Below the pieces are notes generated by a model. The model saw nothing but the letters and a program-made list of their open reading frames with translations, was not told the origin of the DNA and ran no database searches. Below are positions 47,198-60,996 of a stretch of DNA of 64,000 nt, piece by piece. Positions within the stretch are counted from its first letter, which is position 1; each line of letters starts with the position of its first letter. Source of the stretch: Euryodendron excelsum (taxonomy: Eukaryota; Streptophyta; Magnoliopsida; Ericales; Pentaphylacaceae); NCBI GenBank assembly GCA_033060915.1, contig CM065377.1, forward strand, positions 60,336,183-60,400,182. The letters are read 5' to 3'. A program made the position numbers and the translations under genes.

Positions 47198-50100
47198 AAA
47201 TATATATATATATATATTTATATATAAACAAAAGTGAAAATGAAACCAACAGCAGCAATAAACAAAAGGTAGAGGAAAATATAAAGGCAATATATTGCAG
47301 AAAAAACCATGCCTACTTAACAATGTTGTGCTTGGTCTTGTTTCATGACCGGATCAGCATGTTTATCGAACATTGTCAAAGCTTTTTGTGCCAATATGTC
47401 CTCAAATAGCACTAAAAACTTAGGCCTTCTGATTTTGGTTTACTTGCATGAGTATATCGACATCCTCATCTTAACTCACATTGTACGGGTACAGGAATCT
47501 TATGTACCTTCCCATATCTAGTAAACTAAATCAAGGATGCCTATTGGAGAATCATATCCATAGGCAGGCCAGCTATGCCAGCAACACTTCAGATTTCCAG
47601 ATTATAAGCAGATTTCCAGATTATAAGCGGGTGGCCCAGAATCCTAGGATATAAGTAGGTGGCCCATAACTACATTAGTTGATTCCACAATATGGCTTGT
47701 ATGGCTAAAACGACGCTGCAAAATGATTAGAGATACCTACAGCTCACCCCCAAGGTGGCTTGAGCCTGCACACTTAGTGGCCCATATTGGCACCACGAGA
47801 GCTAGGAAGGATGCCAAGCCCTCTAGCACCCTCCTATCTTCCCCCCACCCAACAAAAAAAAAATTGCTTTTATAGCCTTATGAATCATTACCACCCTCAT
47901 AAGGAAACATCACCCATGCTCAAGGAGAAACAATGGCCCTAGAAAATTCAAATGACCTTCGGTTCTCAGTCTGTCATTTGCGATGGATTTCAAGTGACCT
48001 CTAGGTAATTGTCCAAAAATTACTCACACAGCTCTATGGCTGATATCTCAATATTATGAGAACACCACTTGCACATGTGAGAGTGTGCCGATAAGTCCAA
48101 TAGGAGGCTCAATGCCTCCGCTTATTTGTCAATATCTACCATGCAGGAGTACCAATAAAAACGACTATTTCTAGTGTCTCATGAATCAAAGGATTCTTGT
48201 CCTGGAAGAATATTCTAAGGGTTGACGGGCTTTTGTAATAAAATCTTTGATCCAAACGCAACAAGAAATTCTATGTTTCCCTCCTGGCTTTTGATAATTC
48301 CATGCATTTTTTCTTCCAAGAACTTGAGAAATAAAGTGTGCAAGTTGAAGGTAGATCATTTTGAAAAGTCCACAAATAATGGATGTTAGGAAGTGGAAGT
48401 CATCCCTCTGCTTGCCTAGCAGAAAAAGTTATGTCATTTTTTTCCCGCTTAGTTAAGCAGGAAGATGTGGGTAACATAAAAACAAAAGTACCAGAAGTTT
48501 ACTGCATGAACCCTTAAGAATCCAGGCCAATGAAAACACCCAATCACATCTAAAACTGGCTCTTAAAATTAAGCATTCTGTATAGGTTATCTTCCCCCAT
48601 TTTTTTAAAAAAAAAAGAATGAAAAGAAAGGAATTTAGTTGCTGATAGTAATATTGGGTACTAGGAATATGATATGTGAGGCAAATGTAAAGAATATCAC
48701 ATTTTTATTTTCAGCCATTAAGTGATCCAAGTTTAGTCCATTGTTAGAAATCTAATTCCAAGTCCTCCAGAGTATCAATCCATCCTTAAATTGCCTAAGT
48801 TGAGCATCACAACTTAGATAACCACAATTATAGAATAAATGAGTCATTCTCTGGAAATAACAGAAGACTCAAAATAAGAAGACTTTTGTTAAGCATGGTT
48901 TCTCATGTTGATACTGGCAAAACAATAACAAAACCCCATTTGGAGCACACTGAGGATCAGTAGGAATACTTCTCGATAGCAGATCACACAATGATTAAGC
49001 TCGAAAGTACAAATCTAATTAAATGGCACACCTTGCAGGTTATTTTTATTTAAATTAACTTGAAGAGGTTTCCTTTTAATAGAGTTTAAATAAGAAAGGA
49101 AAAAGCTAAAATTTTGCTGGTGAGAGAAAAGCTAAATACAATACTTTACGATATCTCCTTGATGTAACTTTTTGATGGATGGTTAAAATTTTAGTTAATG
49201 CCAACTAAATTTTTTTTAGATTGTAACAGCTGTTATATGGTCCTAACCGTCAAAGGTGAACTCAAAGTGGGTGCTTATGTACTTGCAGCTAAAAATATGC
49301 ACTGGATTTGATTTTCGAGTGGTAGTTTGAACAATGGCAAGACTATATGTAGGCAGTTCCCCAGTAGACAGGGACACAATTGGTTTTTCACAATAAAACT
49401 CCCTTTTTTCAGAGGAGATACCTTACCAGATTGCAGTCAAGCAACCAGACAACCACTAATGAAAAGATGCATAATGAAGATCCCCCATTGACCTTGCACG
49501 CAATGGCAATAAAAATAAAGTAGGAAAAGTAAAAGTTTTAGAAATGGGTTAGGCAATATTATTGACATGTAGTCTGTTTCTAGAAGCGCTGTTGGAACAT
49601 TGAGAAGAGCAAATAACTTAATATAAACACCACGATAGAGTTAGCTAAATTCAATCAGGTTAGAAATTAGAACAGTAGCAAAAAATATGCATTAGAACTG
49701 TTTCTTGTCTACTCTCATTATAAGTATATCAAATTGCAAAGAAAATTTAAAACAAAAAAAAAGCACAAAAGAAAATGACATGCTTGTGCAACAATATTAA
49801 TTAAAACTGGTACACTTTCTACAAACACAACAAATATAGTAAAAAAATAAAAAAGGACAAGTGAAACAAGAGCAAAAAGGAAAACGACGTCAGAATAACA
49901 TCCAGTTCGTAACTTACCAACTGCAATAGGCTCTGTTGATGCAGAAACAGGTTGGCCCTCAACTCCATCCTCTCTCACGGGAGTATAAATTGCCACCAGT
50001 CTGTACCCCACATCATCAACATTAGCTTCATACATCCTCCCAGTCTCCCCTGCAACACCATGCCATGTTCAGCAAGCAAACGTCTGTACTCTAAATATTA

Positions 50101-53100
50101 AATCCGGATCTTCGGATGAGTAACTATGAAAAGTTTAAACAAGAAGGGGCGGACATCCCCAACTACCATCATAAATGCTTCCTTTAATAGCTAGCTAACC
50201 AGCATGAACACTTCACTGCAGGAGCAGTGCTCCTGGCAAACATGTTTTGGGCACCAAAACTTCATGGACACTCCTGGAAACACGCCTAGCTCATCTTGGA
50301 CACATCCACTACTTCAACTAAATTTAATTTGGTAAACAAAAACCAACATTTGATTAACACACCTAAGATGCTAAGACACAACTTCTATTTAATTATATTT
50401 TTGCGTAAATAGAGAGTATATTTAAGGAAACTATAATGAATTTCATTGAAGGCTTCAATTATTTATTGAAACAAGAGAAAATGATACAAAGTGGGATCTT
50501 AATCAAAGGAAAATGTAACACCCTAGAATCCTCACACTCACTAAGTTACACTCACTCTATAATTCTCTTCTATACATATATTGATTTCATGCTTATACTT
50601 CTCTATTTATACACAACTAAAGAGGAGCAAATGGTGGCAGCACTTAACAAGCTAAGCATGAAAGTGTTACTCCACTTAGATGAATGGAGAATAAAACTTC
50701 TCCACTTGATGGTGGCAGCACTTAACAAGCTAAGCATGAAAATGTTACTCTACTTAGATGAATGGAGAATAAAACTTCTCCACTTGATGGTGGCAGCACT
50801 TAGTAAGCTAAGCATGAAAGTGTTACTCCACTTAGATGAGTGGAGAATAAAGCTTCTCCACTTGTTGGTGGCAGCACTTAGCGAGATTAATCATGAAAGT
50901 TTTACTCCACTTAGATGAATGGAAAATAAAGTTTCTTCACTTGATAAGTGGGATGTTTATCTTCATTTAAATGATAATGAAAGTTAGGCCACTAATTTAG
51001 TGGACTAGTGGAGAAGAAAGATTTAGTAAATATCTTCATCTAAATGATAATGAAAGTTAGCCCACTAATTTAGTAGACTAGTGGAGAAGAAAGAATTAGT
51101 AAAGTACTAAACCAACTTTCTTTACTTCATCCTATAAATAGTACATGTAGATGAGAGGGTTTGAATTCAAGTAAAGCTAAGCATAATGAAGAAAGAAGAG
51201 TAAAGGTTAGGAAGTTGCTCTTAAATATCAAGTTCTAACATTTAGAGAAGGAATTCCAAGCATTAAGTACTTGAGGTGAGTAATGGTGTATTTGAAGTAA
51301 AATATACATATTTTCAATAAAAATGTTCTTTTTCTACAAATTATATTTTAACATTACATAGCAAATGATAATATGTCTATGTTACTCTTCAAAAATAGTT
51401 ACTATATTTTGATGCTAAACCTTGTATTCTTCTATTAAGAAAATCTATGGATTAAATTTTGTATAAAATGAATAAGTTTTGAAAGCTATATGTGCCATAT
51501 TCGGAGGTCCTACATCGGGGGACTTAAAATAAGCCGAAAGCTTGATATGATTAGGAAGACGTTCCTCACGACTTTTTTGTCGTTTTGTTAAGCATCACTA
51601 GTGTATACGTTTTGTTACGGATTTTCCGTTTAACCGAGATCATGAGTACATTATAAATTATATATATAATGTTGATATTTAGATGCTTTTGCAAGTATAA
51701 AACTAAATTAGCATCTTTTGAAAGGTATGCTTATGTTATTGTATGGATATCTCTTTTACTTGTTTTCAAGATTTTATGCAAATGGTATTTATGTCATATG
51801 TAAATCAAGCCCATGGTATATTTTGATGCTTCAATTATTCTATTATTCACTGGGCTGGTAGCTCATGTTTTCTTAAACATTTTCAGGTAACCAAGATTGA
51901 GAAGTTGTTGACTACGCTACCTATGTGTGAATGTCATAAAGACTCGAGTTATATTTTGATTTGTAATAAGTTTGAACTAGTAGATTTCCCTAGATTTGTG
52001 TCAAAACTATGCTTGTGTAATAAAACTATGTTATGATAGTAACATAGGTATTTGCTTTATGTTTACAAAAATAGTAAATCATGCTTCCGCATTATATCAA
52101 ATGTAGGTTCAACTATAGGTTATCAGTCTTTTGGTTTAGTTCGGCCTTCAGTAGCTAAGCTACTGGCCGGTTATGATTCCTAATCCGCACAAGGTGGGTC
52201 TGGGGTCGTGACAGAAAAGTGCTGTCAGCCAAATCTCTTTTGCTGATCCTTTAAGTGGGCACTGTATCACCGTGTCTTGTTTCCAGCTCTTGTGTCCATT
52301 TAAATGTAGTAAACTATTATCTTAATAAATGTGCATGCATTGCAGCTGGTTCAACTCACATACTGCATCTTCTTGCAAACAACTTCATTACTCTCGTTAC
52401 GAAAGATGTATTTACATCACAGTTGGACATTCACACATACAACATGATCTGTCACCAGCATGGCTCCTCTTAAGAAGTGTCCATAGCTTGATCTCAAAAT
52501 TCCGCAATCATTTAGGAAAGGCCATGGATAGAATAATCAATATTACATATATCTAAGAAAGTCTTTACAAGCACTATATATGTTTCTAATATGATGTGGA
52601 ATTAATATCCAAGCAAATGAAATTTTGATATTCTATCTTTGTTTATCTGTTGCCAACCTCTTCAGGATGCTGGCACATCCACATCATGTTATGTCGATGT
52701 TATTCATCAAGTATAATATCCCGCTCATGTCATACACGCCAGTTTTAACAAGTGAATGAGACTGCGACCTAGTCACCCAGTCACTTGGCCAGTTTTGTCA
52801 TTTAAATTCATCATTTAGGACATAGAACTGGTTGAAACCAATCTAAATGTTACCCAGGAGGTTCCCATTGATTGCTTAGTTCTTCTGTTTGAAAACAAAT
52901 CAAGACAAGCATTGCAAGTTTGTGACCTGAAGCCAGGCCTCCCAGGGCATGTGTACTTCTCCTAACTACTAGTCTACTTATACTCGTTAATGTTTCCAAC
53001 AGTCAATATCTAACTAAGCTTTTGTTTCATACAATAATGGATAATAAACATCCAAAATGACCATTTCTACTATTAAGATGTCCAAAAGATTGACCTAACA

Positions 53101-56100
53101 GTTGAATTAGTGACCTATTGACACTTACTCTCAGAGAGTTTGACGTAGCATCTTGATTTCATGACAATGATCCCATTGTTTCTCCATTTCTATTATCCTC
53201 TTCAATCACATAATAAAAATAAAATGATCATCAAAACCAAACTTATAGAATGAGCTGTAAAAGATCCAGTGATTAGCATACCAGGAATAGAGATAAGGTC
53301 GGGACTCCCAACCATAGATCTAAGCCACTGGATTCTACTTTTGCCCTCTTTTCCTCCACTATAAGCGCCACGAACAGCATATAAGTTGGTATGGAAACCT
53401 CTGCCCTCAATCTCCAGCTTATCTATTCGAGGAATGCCTGAAGAGAAAAACAGAGTATGAAAAATAATCTTCTATTGCATCATGTCCACCACCATTTCCA
53501 TATTTGCAAAAAACGGCCTGTCTGGTATTCTTTTGTTTTCAGTGTTCTCATTTTCGGGGTTTATTCCCTAAATCTTCCAAAGAAAAAATACCAGAAAATG
53601 GCCTGTCTGGGTATATGTATGCAGACATATCACAAGTTAAAATTTTAGCCAACGAGTTAAAAACAAGTAATCATGGCCAGTTAACTGCAAAGTGGAAGTA
53701 ATTGCTCAGGCAAGAGACAGAAGACCTGGCAAAACGGGCGCAGTTTCAGCATATGCTGGCTGACTTGACCTTCCAAACACATCAGTCACAATGCATTCAC
53801 ATCGCAGACACCGACCAATGTCCTCCAATCGCACCTTATAGGAGCAAGAACGGTGTGAATGTAATGGCTCAAAGGACATATCATTTCCCGTTTCAGAGGA
53901 ACAAAACCTGCATCATAGCTCGTCATGTATTGGACAAAACGAAGTGAAATACAATGCATAAAAACTTTGAGCACCGGACTGATTCAATATCCTGGAAATC
54001 TAGCCAAAACTTTTGGTTTACCAAAACATGTCAAAGTTTTAAATTCCTTCTTGATGTCCTTCATGACTTCACCAGATATTTAGATGAACGGCAAGATGGC
54101 AAAGGGGAAACTACACATCTGTCTATTAATGCATGTTGACCAGATGTAAGAAAAAGCACAAACATTATATCAGTGAATTGTTTTTTAAGATAACTTCTAT
54201 TTTTTTATGTAATTTTATAAAAGGATGAATTCAAAGGGATGAAAAAGAATGCCTCCACGAAAATTATCCAGATACTTGTGAGATATTCTTTTATTTTTTG
54301 ATAAGTAAAATAGATGTATAAAGAAAGACAGCCATCAAGGGGGCGAACCCTGTACAAAAGCCTCAACAAAAACCACAAAACCTATAGACCTCATTGCCTA
54401 TTACTTGTGAGATATTCTTGCTACTAAAAAATTAGGATTTTGCAGATGCTACTGCTAAACGCATGAAAAACATAGTACTTTGAAGTACTATGATGTTAAC
54501 AATATACCATTGGTATCTGACGTCTTTTTTGTAATTGCCCCAAACATGTTGTTGAATTTTGCTCTTTGGAATTACTTCAACAGCAGTGAGTACATCTCCT
54601 TCAACCGCCTTTCCAGTAAGAGCAAGCATCTCGATTCTTGGAAGCTCTGAAGTGAGATCCAATTTTCAGATGCAAAATGAAAATGATAACCCCCAAGCAT
54701 TGTATTGGAAAGCTAATAAATAATATGTTTGGTTTGAAAACATATATTACAAAGCACTTAAGACTAGAAGAATATTATAAAAGAAACTAACTTAACAAGC
54801 ACCCTCTAAGGACAGAAATATAACAAGCATATAAAATTTAATAAATTTGGCTGCAACAGAAAGCAAAAGGTATAATAAAGAAAGAGATTTTTGTAGCTTG
54901 TTACAAAGTTATAGAAATAGATGTACAAAATCAATATTACCACATCAACCAAATTGGTTGAACCATTTAAAGAAATCCAACCATTCAATGAAAATAAGTG
55001 AAAGAAGACAGAGTTAAATATAACTACTGTTAGACTACCAATTATCCAACAAGCATAAGCTGTTAGGGAATGGGCCCAAAACCATTTGTAAAGTTACCTA
55101 ACACCCTCCTTTATGTGCAACCCCATCTCACACGTGTAAGGGCAAATAAACAAATAAACAAACTAAACTGGATAGGGTGCACAACAAACACTAAACGGAA
55201 TGCACAATAACAAACATAATGAGGGAACAGACACATACAACGGGTACTTAAACCCAAGACCACCTAGAACAAAGCTCTGATACCCGGCTAGACTACCGAT
55301 TATCCCAAAAACCTTAAGCTCCTAGGAAATAAGCCCAACCAAGTAGTTCATGGTATCTAACAACTACAAAAGCACCACATCCCACTACAACCAAAACTAA
55401 CATAAAATATCTGAAAGCTTCAAAAATGCAAATAGAACATCATGACAGCTAAAGGGGCACAATTTTGCAAATACTGACATGAGGTTTTGAGATAAAAAAA
55501 TATTTTAAGAACCAACTAATGTAGAATTCAGTAGGATGCTAAAGTAGTTGAGAGTTAAGTATTTTCACCTAAGAAGCACGGACACGGACACGAATGTCGG
55601 ACACGATATGTGTCGGACACGCCAACACAACAATTTTCAAAAAATGCTGGACACGACACGATAAGGACACATCAAAAGACTATATTTTTATATTCCTTAT
55701 ATGTTATACATATAAATATTATACAAAAGAAGTAAAAAATATAGAAGATTACACGAATTAAAAATAAAAAAAAAAAACACATTTCACTATTTAATCGGCA
55801 ATAAATTCATAATTAGTCAATTATATTCCATAAAAAATATAAAGTAAACAAACACATTAACACACATTAACAACAAAAAAGTTGTTCTATCAATACACAA
55901 TACTATAAAGTCATAAACTACAAAAAATATTAAAACGTCACTACATTTAATCAACTATCCATCTTCATAGCATACTTGTTTGTCTTCTTCTTCTTGTTTG
56001 TTTTTCTTCTTCTTTGAGCCAACAATTAGTTTTAAAATTTATAGTTGAGGCCGCGCGTATCCCTAAAGTGTTTAAAACGAGACACGCGTGTCCAAGCCGT

Positions 56101-59100
56101 GTCCGTGGAGTGTCCAATGTAAAAATAAATAATAAATAATTGGACACGTAGAATGGAGTGTCCGACACGTGTCCGACGAGTGTCCCACGCGTGTCAGTGT
56201 CCAACAAGTGTCGGACACGGGGACGGCTCCTCCAACGAAGTATCCGTGCTTCCTAGATTTTCACCAAGTAGGCATATCCTTAACGAGGTTCAACAAGTGG
56301 AGTTAAAAGATATCATGGGATTTAGACCAATTGCCAGCACACCAAGATTAGACTAAATTCTTATATTGCTGGTACATCAAGGCTAATTTGCACTACATCT
56401 CCATGACTTATGCTTATTGATAGAATTTGTTCATGTTTTTCAAAAAGAAATGTTAGGTAGAATGTACAAATCTAATCCTTCTTCTTCTCTTCTTTGGTGA
56501 ACCAAAATGTTTGTAAATCAAGTCCTTGTGAATTAGAGACTATCAGTAACAGTAATTATCAAAAAACAAGCAAAGCTGATATGCTGAAAATTGAAAAATT
56601 CAAAATCTAGCTTCAAAGACCTAAAATTTCATGAATAAGAGTTAAAACATTTCAGTCCAAAACTAGAAAACAGAAAGTGGGAGAAAAAAGGGAAGAACAC
56701 CACAGAGTGAATTAATGTTGATAAAATTAAGTTTCTGCTCTAATGGTAGGACATAAGACTATAAGGCCCTGTTTGTTTGCGTGAAACAGGTGAAGGATTG
56801 GAGATGGCATCCCATGGGGCCCACAAATCCACCATTTGGCAAAAAAAATGGTATGGGATTACATTTCCAAACTGGAGATGTAATCCCCCAAACGTGGGAT
56901 GTGTAATACCATGGAGGAGGTGGTATTACACATCCCATGACTTGGGGTAAGGAATAAAAAGACCCTTTTACCCACCCTTCTATAATTATATATTGTTAGT
57001 TTATATTAATATTTTATTATATATATTCCATTATATATTAATATTATATTAACAGTAAGTACTCTATAATTTATTTATCCCAGTCCTTATCCCACCTTAA
57101 CCAAACACAATATGACCAATCCCCCATCACATCAAGATTTTACTTATCCCGATCATCCCCTTCTTAATCCCATAACATTACTTATCCCCCATAATCTTAT
57201 CCCGCAAACAAACATGGCCTAAGGGTCAAACAAATGGATAAACTTGGTTGTCGAATAACTGACCAGGAAGCAAGTGCAGGCCAGAAATTAGTTGGGAATT
57301 AATATAGAAAAAAATAGAAGTAGAAAAAACTCACAAGAGGGAGGGCAAGGAACAAAATTTCATTTCATCTCAACCGAAACAGGTGAAATGCTTCTGTTCC
57401 CTAGGAGACCAACATGAAACATTAGTGGAAGAAGGAAATTCCCATTTCCATCAAAACAGGCAAAACATTTTCATTTCCTAAGAAACCAACCCAAAAACAC
57501 TAGTGAAGAACCAAAATTCCATTGTTTCCACTGAAACTCATCGAAACATTCTGAAATTATGAGTTGCTTCAACACCTATTCGGAATATCTAACATATTTA
57601 GGCACTTGTACCTTCTCCTATAACATTTTGTTTTTAGGAAGACATATCAGGGGCCTCACAACAAGGTACAAAAAAGGCATCCAAACTAAGGATCAAAATT
57701 TCATTTCGTTGTGATGTTCGATAACATCGAAACGGAAACATTTCGGAAACGTTTAGGGATTTTGCAAAAACATTTCAAAAGTGACAAATATTAATATAAT
57801 AAAATACAATCTTCTATTTTTTTCTCAATAAAAATTGTAAAACATTTATGAAAAGTTCTAAATTTGTGTTGACACAACTTATTATTTCGGTATATAATGT
57901 TGTGTTTTGGTGCATTTCTATATGTTCCAGTGTGTTTTAATGGAAACAATAGAGTTTCATCATTCCAATAGTATTTTTTTTCGGTCGCTTAAAAACAAAA
58001 ACATTTCGGTCGTTCCAATGGAAACAAATGAAAATTTCGTTCCTTGATCCCGACAAATGTTCTTGTTACATAGCTCATACCTCTCACCTCTTGTTGTGAG
58101 GTGTCTTGTGCTCAGGCAGTTATTGGGCACATTTAACTCTTGTAAAAGGGCCATTGTTACTGGGCTAATTTTGAGTATTACTTGTTAAATGGGGTCTTTT
58201 TATAAGGGCATAAATGGGTTATCATGTTGTGCCGGTAAGCTTGGAAGAGAGGTTGAGAGTATCTTGTAAACCTCATTTGGTGATAATGGACTTTGATCAC
58301 CCTCTCCGTGGGTCATCTTGCCAAACCAAATAAATCTCTACTTATTGTGTGTGCTTGTTCGCTTACAGTTTGATTCATATCTAAACAACACCTCTAAGGT
58401 GAAAGCCTTGCTCGATTGAGATGCAGAGTTGACTAATCAAGTTCACATGTTAAACCTCAAGAAAGGTTGTGCTTCACACCATATCATAATTTTTTTTTTT
58501 TTTTTTGCTTAGCAAAAAAAAAACACAATATAATAGAGTGTGAAGCAAAATCTTCTTACCATATGATATTGTAAGCCTCTTCTTACCATATGATATTGTA
58601 AGCCTCGTACAAAGAATTGCATAGGAGGAACAAGCCGATGGTTAACATTTACACCGCAACACTTGGAAAAAGTCAATTATTACAATGAGGAACTGGTATT
58701 TACTGAATTGATTCAGTCAAAAAAATTCTAGCATGATGCCAAAAATCAAATTTTTTTCTTTTCCTTCCTTGGCGGCTAGAAGGTGACTTCCTTTTCAAAT
58801 GTAATAACATGATAATTATACCACATACATGACTAGATGCATAGGTATGAAGATGTGTAGACCCATAAATGAAAAATCTGAAAACAATCCCAAAAATACA
58901 TTGTTGATGAACTCAACAAGCTAACCATTAAAGTAATCACAAGCATGGTAACCACTAAAAAGTAGGAAGCCAACAATCCTCCATCTAAAACTAGGACCTA
59001 GATGAATTCTGCGTGATAAATCAGCTGACTGACAAAGAAGCACACGCAACACCAGTCACAACATGCAGAAGTTTAAGGCACTATATCATAGACTCAAGTT

Positions 59101-60943
59101 ACCCAAACATAGACTCAAGTAAGAGCATGCCCCTTGTTTACAACCAACTACAATAAAGACTCAAGGGTACTACAAGACAAAACTACTCACCTGGAAGAAT
59201 AATGTCAGTTGGCTCAGATAATCTGAGCTCGCCCACAACTGAATCTGAACGCACTGGTGTATAACTGTCATATGCATTGAACAAGTGTTTCAAATTATAT
59301 ACTAGTTATGCAAAAGAAAATCGTATTGAAAAAAAAATTTTCACATGAACGAATTCATGAGCCATCAAGCAACGTGACACCAAATTGTTCACAGCACAAT
59401 TAGTGAAAATAACAAAGCTCTTTTGTGCAATGATAAATAAGAACTAGAAGAGCAATAAATCCCATTAAAGGCAGCCTTTGAGCTGCTTCATTACTAGATC
59501 TCACAAAACCAATTAGTGTGGAGATACGATATATCTAACATAATGCAAAACAATGGTCCCGGCACCATCTCAGGGATATTGTAAATTAAAATGAGCAAAC
59601 ACGATCAAGGCATGCCCAAAATCACCTTAACAAAATGACCAAATTTACATATTGGATCCAAGGGACTACTATTTCTATCACTTAGCTGACCTAAGCCAGC
59701 AGTTTTTTCACCTGAAAGATGATTTGGATGGCAAGACCTCTAAATGGCTAAGGTCCCAAAAATTCAAATACATATATACACGTCATTCTGTAGTAGCTTA
59801 AGCTTTTACACTGATTGGCTATTAACATGGTATTGGAGCAAGAAGGTCCTCGTTTAAATCGCAACATCTCCACACTGATAATAGATCCACATTCACATTC
59901 TGCTCATGACGTTCCCACATATCTTGAAATAAATAAATAGGGAAAATTACACCAACCTCCCTTAACCTTTAACATAGGTACAGAAAGCTCTCCCGTAGGT
60001 TAGAAAATTACAAATAGCCCCTTGCAGAGCTTTTTAGGGACAGAAACCTCACAGAAATAGTATAATTACCTTATTACACTTAATTTTTAAATTTATCCTA
60101 GTAGAGCACATTGGTGGGCAAATTTTCCCCTCTCCCTCTCCGTCTCTCTATCCTCTCTCTACGACCAGGCAGTTGCCAGACTGATTGGCCAGCACAGCCA
60201 CCCCCCACTTCCCCCCACCCCACTCCCCCTACTTTGCCAGCAAACCACCAAACCTCTCCACCACCACATTCTACCACCATTCCCACTCCCCTCAATCCCT
60301 CCCGCACACCACCCCGCCACCCCCTAGTCCACCCTACCCCTTGCTCCCACCCCCCCCCCCCCCCCCCCCACCACCCAGCCCCCCCCCAACCCTTCACCAC
60401 CTCTTCCACCATCCACCCCCACCCTACTCCACCCAATCCTTCTTGCACCCTACCCCGACACACCCCCCCTGCCCCTTCCTGCTACCCCCAGCCCTCCCCC
60501 ACTACCCTCCACCGCCAACCCTCCCCACCGTTTCCCTCCACCCTCCACTGCCACCACCACCCCCAGCCCCTCCCCCCAACTCCTACCCTTCCCCACCACA
60601 GACCATCACCCTTGAACCCCATATCACCACAATCACCAACCACAAAATCCCTATCAAACCCATACAAATTTAAGAGAAAAGTGGAAAAAAATTCAGAACT
60701 TAAAAGTGATTTATAGAGAAAATATAAAGCCCATCTATGTGATTGAGTTTTAGAGAGAGAATATATGTATATATTTTTTGTGATAAATCTCTGTGTATGT
60801 AAATATATATGCATATATATTCTAGTATATATGTATATGACACGATATGTATATTTCATGATTTGTGGAGAGTAGTTGCAGTGGGTGAGGGTTGTGGTGC
60901 ACCAAATAGTGCAGGTTGGGCATGTGGTCCATTGTGGTGGTCC

Positions 60944-60996
<53 letters not shown>

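Noticed and set aside
47055..47409. Frames with long Pro or Gly runs
   Set aside because: They translate the poly(C) tract; no domain or conservation supports them.
50436..50918. A 160-residue frame with a 26-residue repeat
   Set aside because: The repeat is the 78-bp tandem array of a solo LTR; the frame is open because 78 is divisible by 3.
60111..60716. A 201-residue Pro-rich open frame that could be called an extensin-like protein
   Set aside because: It lies inside a bounded Mutator-like element, is low-complexity with a long C run, is equally open in two frames, and lacks a signal peptide and SPPPP periodicity.
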